From NCBI GenBank assembly GCA_023397905.1, contig JAEWSZ010000107.1:1-17579 (forward strand): a DNA stretch of 17,579 nucleotides. The letters are read 5' to 3'. The position numbers were made by a program, and so were the translations under genes. Below, in pieces: positions 1 to 7,494 of this stretch. Below the pieces are notes generated by a model, which saw nothing but the letters and a program-made list of their open reading frames with translations, had not been told where the DNA came from and did no database searches. How positions within the stretch are numbered: the first letter of the stretch is position 1; each line of letters opens with the position of its first letter. The DNA is from Bacillota bacterium (lineage in GTDB: Bacteria; Bacillota; Clostridia; Acetivibrionales; DSM-1351).

Positions 1-599
<599 letters not shown>

Positions 600-1120
600 A
601 TATTTATATGTTTGCAGATGATCTGCTACATAGTTGACTATTTGATAAGCTTGTTAGCTCATTAAAATTGCTGACTTTTTTTCCAGTTTTGTTTCCAAAA
701 CCAGGTTGTAAAGTTCGCAAGTTACTCAAAACGAAATATTTCTATTTCGTGAAAAACAGCGAAGCTGTTTTTCTAAAGAATTTCGATAGCGTTAGCTATT
801 GAAATTCTATGGAATTTTTAAAAGAGTCCTTTACTTACATTTGCATGTATTTGTCACTGTTTACTTTTCAAAGTCCATTTTGAGCTGTTATATACTTCGT
901 ATTACTGCGTCAGATTTCCTGTCCTGCGGTACTCGCCTATCACATAGGCTCTGTTCCTCGGCAGTCATCTTCCTTGTACTACTCGTATCTACCATCTCAA
1001 ATTTTAGAATGATATATGCTTTGCATTGCTGCATTATATCTATCATCCTGAATAACAAATATAATAGAAAAAACTCATCCAAATATACCTGTTATTGCGA
1101 CACTCAGCAGTGCTGAGCGA
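600..1120 (-). promoter_or_regulatory. rrn leader with boxA-like site and processing hairpins
   Basis: This gene-free stretch is the transcribed 16S leader. The minus strand at 850-877 contains GGACTTTGAAAAGTAAACAG, like the boxA antitermination region of Bacillus/Clostridium rrn leaders. Between it and the 16S gene are hairpins at 777-808 (14-bp arms, one mismatch), 752-772 (9 bp, AAAAACAGC/GCTGTTTTT), 731-750 (8 bp, ACGAAATA/TATTTCGT) and 683-704 (9 bp with two G-U pairs). At the start of the transcript is a perfect CTCAGCA/TGCTGAG palindrome (1103-1117). I see no credible protein-coding gene here; the open frames overlapping it are chance. Confidence 0.75.
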
Positions 1121-1127
1121 CTTTTAT

Positions 1128-1156
1128 ATATTAGCACACTGTACATTTCATGTCAA
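1128..1156 (-). promoter_or_regulatory. rrn promoter, proximal (P2)
   Basis: On the minus strand, -35 TTGACA (1156-1151), a 17-nt spacer and -10 TAATAT (1133-1128) form a near-consensus sigma-A promoter. Transcription would start near 1121, directly before the palindrome at 1103-1117, and runs toward the boxA-like site and the 16S gene. Confidence 0.8.
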
Positions 1157-1232
1157 CACTTTTTGTAGATTTTTGTTTGTCAAAAATTATAACAATCCGG
1201 TGTTGTTTAGCATGTTCAGCGACAGCTTTGTT

Positions 1233-1262
1233 ATGATAGCACAGCAATTTGGCTCTTGTCAA
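1233..1262 (-). promoter_or_regulatory. rrn promoter, distal (P1)
   Basis: On the minus strand, -35 TTGACA (1262-1257), an 18-nt spacer and -10 TATCAT (1238-1233) lie about 105 nt upstream of the first promoter. Tandem promoters are usual for rRNA operons. The -10 is weaker than in P2. Confidence 0.6.
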
Positions 1263-1324
1263 TATATTATTATAAAATTACTTTTGTTTTATAAATACAA
1301 TTTATTCCACACATTCTCATTGTG

Positions 1325-1930
1325 TTACTTGTTTGTTTCCAAGGTTTCGATGTGAGTCCTCAATATTGTGAGATCCCGGTTATACACCGGTTTTAAAGCC
1401 CTGTTGTATATAATGCTGGCAGGATGATATAAAGGAAACAGCTTATAGGTATTTCCTTTGATACTGCAGGTAAGGATTTTTCCGTGTACGTCACCTATTA
1501 ATAAATTAAAATCGTCCGCCACAGATTTTAAAGGTACATTCCCCAATGTAACAATTATATGCGGTTTAAGTATTTCTATTTCTCTATGGAGCCATTGCTG
1601 GTTGATCAAAATGTCATTTTTTGACGCCGGACGGTTGATTACTCTCTGTGTCTTCTCATTTAACCTGCCCAGCCTGTATTTGATAGTATTGGTTATGTAT
1701 ATGTCCTCACGGCCGATTCCCAAAGTTTCAATAAATTCATTCAGATTCTTTCCCGCAGCTCCGACAAACGGCTTGCCCTGTTTTACCTCATCTTTTCCCG
1801 GCGCTTCTCCCACAATAATAAGAGGACTGGATATACAGCCCTCTCCAAATACTATTTCTTCGCCGCGAAATGCTTGCCCGTATTGGGAATTCAAAGCATC
1901 CAACTTTTGTCTGATCTCACTTTTTGACAT
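1325..1930 (-). CDS. Uracil-DNA glycosylase superfamily protein (family 4-like, lacking Fe-S cysteines)
   Basis: Recognised by the UDG-fold motifs GEAPGKDE followed by GKPFVGAAGKNL (about residues 45-68 of the longest form) and LYHPAS near 171-176, in the layout of family 4 enzymes, which remove uracil from DNA as the first step of base excision repair. It lacks the four cysteines that bind the 4Fe-4S cluster: there is no N-terminal CxxC, and the cysteine that follows K in the canonical enzyme is tyrosine here (TIKYR against VVKCR in the neighbour). Activity is therefore less certain. I start at the second ATG (1930, MSKSEI, 201 aa), because AGAAGG directly abuts the first ATG (1942) and would be too close. 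It lies about 190 nt downstream of the canonical UDG on the same strand and may be co-transcribed with it. Confidence 0.85.
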   Translation of the reverse strand: MSKSEIRQKLDALNSQYGQAFRGEEIVFGEGCISSPLIIVGEAPGKDEVKQGKPFVGAAGKNLNEFIETLGIGREDIYITNTIKYRLGRLNEKTQRVINRPASKNDILINQQWLHREIEILKPHIIVTLGNVPLKSVADDFNLLIGDVHGKILTCSIKGNTYKLFPLYHPASIIYNRALKPVYNRDLTILRTHIETLETNK

Positions 1931-1991
1931 TGTATCAAACATCCTTCTGACTGTTTATTGTCACGCATATGTTCATAAAGTAAATAGCGGT

Positions 1992-2048
1992 TGAAACCTT
2001 CACCTTCAGGCGGATTCTGCTATCAGGCAATTATATTTGAAGGTTTCA
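1992..2048. repeat. Inverted repeat between the two glycosylase genes
   Basis: TGAAACCTTCA (1992-2002) and TGAAGGTTTCA (2038-2048) are perfect 11-bp complements with a 35-nt loop. No T-run follows on either strand, so it does not look like an intrinsic terminator. Its role is unknown; it could be an mRNA processing stem between the two genes. Confidence 0.5.
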
Positions 2049-2123
2049 GCGCTTGTTTAAAAAGTTTTTACCTTAAAGGCTTCAGCCGCAAACCCAGGTT
2101 ATGGGATTTCAGCCGATGGTAAT

Positions 2124-2681
2124 TTACTTTATAATATCGTCCAGTTTCAATTTAACCTCTCTGATATCTCTGAAAAGCGGCGTTTTTTTACTTTGATCTC
2201 TCAGCAGAGCCGCCGGATGAAATGTGGGCATCATCCAGAAACCCTTCCGTTCTATCCATTGCCCCCGTATCTGAGTTATTTTGATATCTTTTGAAATAAT
2301 GTATCTGGCCGCAGTACTTCCAAGGCAAACTATAATTTTAGGTCTTATGAGAGCCACCTGATTTCTGAGATACGGAATGCATTTTTCAGCCTCGTCATCA
2401 GTGGGAACCCTGTTATTGGGCGGCCTGCATTTCACCACATTTGCAATATAATAATCGTCGTCCCTGAACATCAATGCTTCCAGTAATACGTCCAGCAGTT
2501 TACCCGCCTGTCCCACGAAAGGCAAGCCCTGCAGGTCCTCCTGCTCTCCCGGCCCCTCTCCTACGAATAAAACCGGTGCATTTATATTGCCTCTGCCAAT
2601 TACAATATTGGTTCTGGTTCTGCCAAGATCACAGGATTGGCAATTTTCACATGTCGAATTAAGCTGGTCCCACCCCAACAT
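2124..2681 (-). CDS. Uracil-DNA glycosylase, family 4 (Fe-S)
   Basis: A compact 185-aa thermostable-type (family 4) uracil-DNA glycosylase that excises uracil formed by cytosine deamination. The iron-sulfur ligands are visible as C14-x2-C17 near the N-terminus (an extra C11 precedes them) and C85-x15-C101, the spacing typical of the family. The active-site loop GEGPGEQEDLQGLPFVGQAG covers about residues 41-60, and the C-terminal HPAALLR motif starts at H155. The length is slightly short but complete. The ATG start is supported by a GGAGG site 7 nt upstream (minus strand, 2693-2689). The 5' untranslated region contains two mutually exclusive hairpins, one covering that site (see the separate entry). 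Confidence 0.95.
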   Translation of the reverse strand: MLGWDQLNSTCENCQSCDLGRTRTNIVIGRGNINAPVLFVGEGPGEQEDLQGLPFVGQAGKLLDVLLEALMFRDDDYYIANVVKCRPPNNRVPTDDEAEKCIPYLRNQVALIRPKIIVCLGSTAARYIISKDIKITQIRGQWIERKGFWMMPTFHPAALLRDQSKKTPLFRDIREVKLKLDDIIK

Positions 2682-2686
2682 AAATT

Positions 2687-2712
2687 AGCCTCCACAGGCT
2701 GCATTTGCAGCC
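2687..2712 (-). promoter_or_regulatory. Overlapping alternative hairpins covering the glycosylase ribosome binding site
   Basis: On the minus strand an upstream hairpin GGCTGCA/TGCAGCC (2712-2706 with 2703-2697) shares bases with a second hairpin AGCCT-GTGG-AGGCT (2700-2687). The second covers the GGAGG ribosome binding site (2693-2689). The two cannot form together. This could be a small translational switch, but the loop of the first is only 2 nt if fully paired and chance pairing is possible. Confidence 0.4.
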
Positions 2713-2762
2713 ATAATTCATAGTCAAATCAATATCTTAATAAACAAGTTGTATTCCTTTAT

Positions 2763-3010
2763 CCGGCTCTAGTGGTCTGTAATATCTAAAACGTATATTG
2801 CCCGGTGAGGAAAGTTTTCTCAGGACTAGGCGGAGGAGGGCGGAATAATCGCTTTATTTCAACTGACGACAACGACGTCCTGGGGAAATTTAACCGCCGG
2901 CAATATATGAATTTAGATGTTACAGGTCACTGGCAACAGCGGGCATGCTCCATACATTTATGCTCTGCAATAAGCGTATAGGCCGGCTAAACTGAGCCGG
3001 CCCAATTTTT
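2763..3010 (+). ncRNA. Candidate structured non-coding RNA (rod-like, 6S-like shape) with terminator
   Basis: The 383-nt gap between two minus-strand genes holds no plausible protein gene. As plus-strand RNA, 2769-2790 pairs with 2912-2933 (22 bp), 2794-2806 with 2893-2907 (13 bp and a 2-nt bulge), and 2812-2826 with 2877-2891 (15 bp), leaving an apical region at 2827-2876. The seven non-Watson-Crick positions I find in these helices (2783/2919, 2776/2926, 2775/2927, 2770/2932, 2820/2883, 2818/2885, 2814/2889) are all G-U in the plus strand and would be A-C mismatches in the minus strand. This argues that the plus strand is the one that folds. A terminator (2981-3010) follows. The rod shape and size of about 180 nt recall 6S RNA, but I recognise no diagnostic 6S sequence and see no convincing promoter. 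A foldback transposon remnant is the main alternative. Confidence 0.6.
2981..3010 (+). terminator. Intrinsic terminator of the candidate ncRNA
   Basis: A perfect 8-bp GC-rich stem GGCCGGCT (2981-2988) / AGCCGGCC (2995-3002) with a 6-nt loop is followed on the plus strand by CAATTTTT. The minus-strand side has no T-run, so it is oriented to end a plus-strand transcript, although the flanking genes are on the minus strand. Confidence 0.75.
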
Positions 3011-3064
3011 ATATCTGATAGCTCCTGCATTGCTGTGCTGCCGTACTTATATCATGCCGCCAGT

Positions 3065-4297
3065 TTATACCTTCAGCCTGGTTTTGAATCTTTCAACGGC
3101 AGCTTCGGTATTTTCCCTGTTTCCGAATGCGGTCAGCCTGAAATATCCCTGTCCGCTTGGGCCGAACCCAACTCCCGGAGTACCTACAATATTTGCTTCG
3201 CTCAGAAGTTTGTCAAAAAACACCCATGAATCCAGGCCATTTGGAGTCTGCATCCAGATATACGGTGCGTTAACTCCTCCAAACACTTTTATGCCAATGC
3301 TTTCAAGTCCCGATTTTATTATTGAAGCGTTGGTAAGATAATAGGATATGGTTGCCTTTACCTGGCTCTGGCCTTCTGCTGAATAGACAGCCTCCGCGCC
3401 GCGCTGTACTATATATGAAACGCCGTTGAATTTGGTTGCCTGCCTTCTGTACCAAAGTCTGTTCAAGCCTATTTCAGTGCCATCGGCGGTATATGCCTTC
3501 AGTTCTTTCGGTATGACAACATAAGCGCATCTTGTACCTGTAAAGCCGGCGGTCTTAGAAAAGCTCCTGAATTCAATCGCAACTTCCTTTGCGCCTTCTA
3601 TTTCATAAATGCTGTGAGGAACATCCTGTTGGGTGATAAATGCTTCATATGCCGAGTCAAACAATATTATGGATTTATTTTTCGCGGCGTAATCCACCCA
3701 GACCTTCAACTGGTCTTTTGTCAGCGTTGTACCTGTGGGATTATTGGGCAAGCACAAATATATAATATCCACCCGCTCTTTTGGCAATTCAGGAACAAAA
3801 CCATTTTCGGACGTACATGGCAAATAGGTGACGTTGGTCCATTTACCGTCAGCATATTCACCTGTCCTTCCGGCCATTACATTGCTGTCAACGTAAACAG
3901 GATATACCGGATCGGTAACCGCGATCCTGCTGTTTACTCCAAAGAGCTCCTGAATATTTGCAGTGTCGCTTTTAGCCCCGTCGCTTACAAAGACTTCGTC
4001 AACGCCTATTGAAATGCCTCTCTTTTTATAATCGAACTCAATAATTTTATTTATTAAAAAGTCATATCCCTCGTATTCAGGATAACCCTTGAAGGTCTCA
4101 ACACGTGACATGTCGTCGACCGCCTTGTGCATGGCATCTATACAAGCCATTGGGAGCGGACGGGTTACATCTCCTATTCCAAGCCTGATTACATCAGCAG
4201 CTGGATTTTGCTCCTTAAATGCGGCCACTCTTTTGGCTATTTCCGCAAACAGATAGTTTCCTGGTAGTTTTAAGTGATTTTCATTGACAAATGCCAT
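3065..4297 (-). CDS. dapL: LL-diaminopimelate aminotransferase
   Basis: This PLP enzyme (fold type I) converts tetrahydrodipicolinate directly to LL-2,6-diaminopimelate with glutamate as amino donor, bypassing the succinylase and acetylase branches of lysine and peptidoglycan precursor synthesis. The 410-aa length matches the family. Visible features are the N-terminal YLFAEIAKRV segment and RLGIGDVTRPLP near 38-49, the cofactor-loop NNPTGT at 185-190, D214 and Y217 of the PLP site, and the Schiff-base lysine K248 in SFSKTAGFTGTR. It sits 101 nt downstream of dapF on the same strand, and the two catalyse consecutive steps. A GGAGAGG site precedes the ATG. The gap between them contains a short GC-rich hairpin (4331-4348), perhaps an mRNA processing or stability element. 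Confidence 0.97.
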   Translation of the reverse strand: MAFVNENHLKLPGNYLFAEIAKRVAAFKEQNPAADVIRLGIGDVTRPLPMACIDAMHKAVDDMSRVETFKGYPEYEGYDFLINKIIEFDYKKRGISIGVDEVFVSDGAKSDTANIQELFGVNSRIAVTDPVYPVYVDSNVMAGRTGEYADGKWTNVTYLPCTSENGFVPELPKERVDIIYLCLPNNPTGTTLTKDQLKVWVDYAAKNKSIILFDSAYEAFITQQDVPHSIYEIEGAKEVAIEFRSFSKTAGFTGTRCAYVVIPKELKAYTADGTEIGLNRLWYRRQATKFNGVSYIVQRGAEAVYSAEGQSQVKATISYYLTNASIIKSGLESIGIKVFGGVNAPYIWMQTPNGLDSWVFFDKLLSEANIVGTPGVGFGPSGQGYFRLTAFGNRENTEAAVERFKTRLKV

Positions 4298-4398
4298 ATT
4301 CTAAAATCCTCTCCTTTTCAAATACCGCCCCGGCACGCTCGCATGCCGCACTCGTATCTCGTATAAAATGTAAAATTCGTATAATATAAGTATGACAG

Positions 4399-5232
4399 TT
4401 AAATATCTATTTCCCCATCAAATACTTTTACTGCCGGTCCAGTCATATAAACATGATTATCTTTTTCAGACCATTCAATGAAGAGATCCCCGCCCAGAAG
4501 TTTTATAGTTGCGGCTCTTTCAGAAACTCCGTTGAGCACAGAGGCCACAAGTACGGCGCTGGCTCCCGTTCCGCAGGCAAGCGTCTCTCCCGCTCCCCGC
4601 TCCCATACTCTCATTTTAAGAGTCGTCCTGTCGATTATCTCAACAAACTCCGCATTCACTTTTCTAGGGAACAGGCTGTCAGTCTCCATTTTGGGCCCTA
4701 TGTCATGTAGCTGGAAATCTGCCACATTATCAATATAGGATATGGCATGAGGATTGCCCATTGATACGGCGGTAACATGAAATATCCTGCCGTCAATTTT
4801 TACAGGTTCGGAAATAAATTTTTCCTTGTCTGAATTTACAGGTATATCCCTTGGAGTCAAAATAGGCTCGCCCATATCCACCCTTGCCAGAACAACCTGT
4901 CCGTTTTCAACCGTAAGGTCCAGAACTTTTATACCTGCAAGCGTTTCTATTGAGATATTCCGTTTGTCCGTGAGTTTATTGTCATAAACGTACTTTCCAA
5001 CACATCTTATGGCATTTCCGCACATTTCGGATTCCGAGCCGTCGGAATTGAACATTCTCATACGGAAATCCGCCGTTTCAGAAGGAAGGATCAGAACCAA
5101 TCCGTCAGAACCTATTCCAAAATGCCTGTCGCTGACTTTTTTAGCCGTTTCAGAGAGGTTATCGATGGATTTCCGAGTACAATCTACATATATATAATCA
5201 TTTCCCAGACCCTGCATCTTAGTAAATTTCAT
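4399..5232 (-). CDS. dapF: Diaminopimelate epimerase
   Basis: A cofactor-independent racemase that interconverts LL- and meso-diaminopimelate, the step after DapL; meso-DAP feeds lysine synthesis and peptidoglycan cross-links. The 277-aa length is typical. The N-terminal KMQGLGNDYIYVD is the family signature, and the two catalytic cysteines are visible as C71 (SEMCGNAIRC) and C220 (GETLACGTGASA), one in each half of the pseudo-symmetric fold. The ATG is preceded by AAGGAG at suitable spacing. It is the first gene of a dapF-dapL unit, with a likely promoter at 5261-5290. I see no lysine riboswitch in the short leader, so regulation by that route is unlikely. Confidence 0.97.
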   Translation of the reverse strand: MKFTKMQGLGNDYIYVDCTRKSIDNLSETAKKVSDRHFGIGSDGLVLILPSETADFRMRMFNSDGSESEMCGNAIRCVGKYVYDNKLTDKRNISIETLAGIKVLDLTVENGQVVLARVDMGEPILTPRDIPVNSDKEKFISEPVKIDGRIFHVTAVSMGNPHAISYIDNVADFQLHDIGPKMETDSLFPRKVNAEFVEIIDRTTLKMRVWERGAGETLACGTGASAVLVASVLNGVSERAATIKLLGGDLFIEWSEKDNHVYMTGPAVKVFDGEIDI

Positions 5233-5260
5233 TTTTCTGCTCCTTTGCTAACTTTTTCAT

Positions 5261-5290
5261 ATTATAACATAGCCAGGTATAATACCACAA
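5261..5290 (-). promoter_or_regulatory. Promoter of dapF-dapL
   Basis: On the minus strand a consensus -10 TATAAT (5266-5261) is preceded, after 18 nt, by a weak -35 TTGTGG (5290-5285). It lies about 30 nt upstream of the dapF start codon, leaving only a short leader. Confidence 0.6.
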
Positions 5291-5298
5291 TCGCGACA

Positions 5299-5328
5299 AT
5301 ATAGTGGTTCTATATAAAACCACTATAT
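5299..5328. promoter_or_regulatory. Inverted repeat in the divergent dapF / PMT intergenic region
   Basis: ATATAGTGGTT (5299-5309) and AACCACTATAT (5318-5328) are perfect 11-bp complements with an 8-nt loop. The repeat lies just upstream of the dapF -35 and about 80 nt upstream of the PMT promoter, with no T-run. An operator for the divergent promoters is possible; no regulator is identified. Confidence 0.45.
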
Positions 5329-5405
5329 AACATTCTTGGCATACTGTCAATAAATCACTGAAAAAATATAACTTAATGAATATTATGCGGAAATTACATT
5401 ATTAA

Positions 5406-5434
5406 TTGAATTGAAATACATACTATATTATAAT
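5406..5434 (+). promoter_or_regulatory. Promoter of the PMT-family gene
   Basis: -35 TTGAAT (5406-5411), a 17-nt spacer and a consensus -10 TATAAT (5429-5434) precede the gene. The expected start near 5441 gives a leader of about 40 nt carrying the GGAGG site. Confidence 0.7.
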
Positions 5435-5481
5435 TATGATAAAACTTTTCCAATAGTTAATTTTTACCGGAGGACTTTACT

Positions 5482-7494
5482 TTGAAAGACATTTTTTTCG
5501 CTCTGAAAGATGATCTTGTTAAGCTTTTCAAGCATATAATAGATTTTTTATCAAAAATAGAAATGCCGGGATTTGCCACTATGATATTAAGCGTTACCTT
5601 CATATTTCTGGTGGCTATATGCATATGGGGATTTATCCGCATCCGGAACGTCAGGAACGGAACATATCTGATTTCCGAATATGACTTGCTCAATACAGAA
5701 GAGGATTCCAAGTCTCTTTTCAGACTTACAAGAAAAGATTTTATCATAATGCTGGTTATGACTGTTTTTTATGCCATACCGGCGATATATAACCTTGGAA
5801 GTTTCCATGTACCCGAAACCAGCTGGGCTCCGGCCGCAAAGGATGACGGTTTTGTGCTTGACCTTGGTGAAAAGGTGGATGTCTCAAAGGTCATGCTTTA
5901 CCAGGGCTACAACCATGAGGATTATGACAGCGTAAAATTCAATATCCTGTATCTAACAGGCAACAATGTGTATTTGAGCTCCGAGAGCCTTGACAAGTCC
6001 GGATTTTACTCCTGGAAGGTTTCCACCAAGGAATTTAAAAGCAGCAAAATTAAAATAGTGGCGACTGGTCCCGGAGCTGCAATAAATGAAGTGGCCGTTT
6101 TTCGTAAGGGCAGCACCGAACCCCTTCAAATCAAGAGCATAACGCCGGTAAATGAAGACATAGACTCTCAGGCTGTTAAAAGTCCCGACGGCAAGCCTTA
6201 TAAGCTTTCAAATCTGTTGGACGAGCAGGAGCTTGCGGATTTTTATACCCTGTCGGATACGGATACATATTTTGACGAAGTCTTTTATCCGAGAACAGCT
6301 CTGGATTTTATATATGAAATCACGCCTTTTGAAAGAACCCACCCGCCTCTGGGCAAATATTTTGTTATGGCAGGGATGCTGGTTTTCGGTGTAAATCCCT
6401 TTGGATGGAGAATTGTAGGAACGCTGTTCGGAGTTGCCATGATTCCTCTCATGTATCTCTTCGGGCTGAAAATATTCAAGAACAGATTTTACGCCTTCTG
6501 CACCGCTTTTTTGATGATGTTTGACTTCATGCACTTCGTGCAGACCAGAATATCTACTATAGATGTATATGTGACGTTTTTTGTAATTTTAATGTACTAT
6601 TATATTTATGACTATTTTATCAAAAAATCATATAAGATCGGTTTAAAGCGGTCCCTGCTGCCATTGTTCCTGTGCGGACTGACTATGGGAATAGGTATAG
6701 CCACCAAGTGGATCGCCCTGTATGGTTCCGTGGGGCTTATGCTGATATTTATTATTGCCAAGCTCGATGAAATCATCTGTTATATCGCATATAAGAAATC
6801 CGGCCTGTCCTCTGAACTTTTCAGCCGGTTCTGGAATAAATACTTTTTTAAAACCATTCTGGCTTGCATACTGTTCTTCTTGATCATCCCGGGAATTATT
6901 TACTTTGCCTCCTATACCTCTATAATGCTGGTTCCCGGCAATGGTGTAAAAGAGTTCTTTAATAACCAGGCGCATATGTACAGCTTCCATAATGACCTGA
7001 ATATCAAGCATTCGTATTCGTCTCCATGGTGGGCATGGCCCATTATGGCCAAACCCATCTGGTTTTACGGGTCAAAAGCCCTTGCGGCGGAAAAGCTCAC
7101 CTCAAGCATCATCTGTATGGGCAATCCGCTCATATGGTGGTTCACCATACCGGCTCTTATAACAGGGATAGTCTTTGCAATCAGGCGGAAAGACAGATAT
7201 ATGATCGTGCCCATCTTCGGGGCTCTGTTCCAGTATATCCCCTGGATGGTGGTCCGCAGGATGACTTTTATATACCACTATTTTTCAGTTATGCCTTTCT
7301 TAATAATCATCATGGTATATCTGATAAAGCTCTTCTCCGAGCTTGGCAAAAGTGCAAGGCGGATCATATATATCTATCTTGTTCTGACCGCACTTTTATT
7401 TGTGATGTTTTATCCAATACTCTCCGGAATGGTAATCCCCCGGTGGTATGCAAGCTTTCTCCAGTGGTTCCCGGGCTGGAGCTTTAGATACTGA
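5482..7494 (+). CDS. PMT-family (GT39-like) polyprenyl-phosphate-mannose protein mannosyltransferase
   Basis: A 670-aa polytopic membrane glycosyltransferase of the GT-C type, expected to transfer mannose from a polyprenyl-phosphate carrier to exported proteins. Key marks are the acidic DE pair D265-E266 in YFDEVFYPRTALDFIYEI and the HPPLGK motif at 287-292, both hallmarks of the first extracytoplasmic loop of PMTs. Hydrophobic segments occur near 30-52, 86-104 and repeatedly from about 293 to the C-terminus. Unusually, residues 105-215, between the second membrane segment and the DE motif, form a soluble beta-rich stretch resembling a discoidin (F5/8C) carbohydrate-binding module. The start is TTG, chosen because GGAGG (5469-5473) stands 8 nt before it. 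The last 11 nt overlap the convergent YfhO gene. Confidence 0.9.
   Translation: MKDIFFALKDDLVKLFKHIIDFLSKIEMPGFATMILSVTFIFLVAICIWGFIRIRNVRNGTYLISEYDLLNTEEDSKSLFRLTRKDFIIMLVMTVFYAIPAIYNLGSFHVPETSWAPAAKDDGFVLDLGEKVDVSKVMLYQGYNHEDYDSVKFNILYLTGNNVYLSSESLDKSGFYSWKVSTKEFKSSKIKIVATGPGAAINEVAVFRKGSTEPLQIKSITPVNEDIDSQAVKSPDGKPYKLSNLLDEQELADFYTLSDTDTYFDEVFYPRTALDFIYEITPFERTHPPLGKYFVMAGMLVFGVNPFGWRIVGTLFGVAMIPLMYLFGLKIFKNRFYAFCTAFLMMFDFMHFVQTRISTIDVYVTFFVILMYYYIYDYFIKKSYKIGLKRSLLPLFLCGLTMGIGIATKWIALYGSVGLMLIFIIAKLDEIICYIAYKKSGLSSELFSRFWNKYFFKTILACILFFLIIPGIIYFASYTSIMLVPGNGVKEFFNNQAHMYSFHNDLNIKHSYSSPWWAWPIMAKPIWFYGSKALAAEKLTSSIICMGNPLIWWFTIPALITGIVFAIRRKDRYMIVPIFGALFQYIPWMVVRRMTFIYHYFSVMPFLIIIMVYLIKLFSELGKSARRIIYIYLVLTALLFVMFYPILSGMVIPRWYASFLQWFPGWSFRY

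Noticed and set aside
799..1355. Several short plus- and minus-strand open frames upstream of the 16S gene
   Set aside because: They overlap the rrn promoters and leader, have no ribosome binding sites and show low-complexity, non-protein-like translations.
1992..2048. Terminator between the two glycosylase genes
   Set aside because: The stem is perfect, but the loop is 35 nt and no T-run follows on either strand.
2821..2860. Possible T-box or RNase P motif (GAGGAAAGT, GAGGGCGGAATAATCGC)
   Set aside because: The T-box TGGNACCGCG signature is absent, no amino-acid gene follows on that strand, and the remaining conserved RNase P regions are missing.
5233..5298. Lysine riboswitch upstream of dapF
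   Set aside because: The leader is only about 25 nt long after the predicted start, and no L-box sequence or suitable fold is present.
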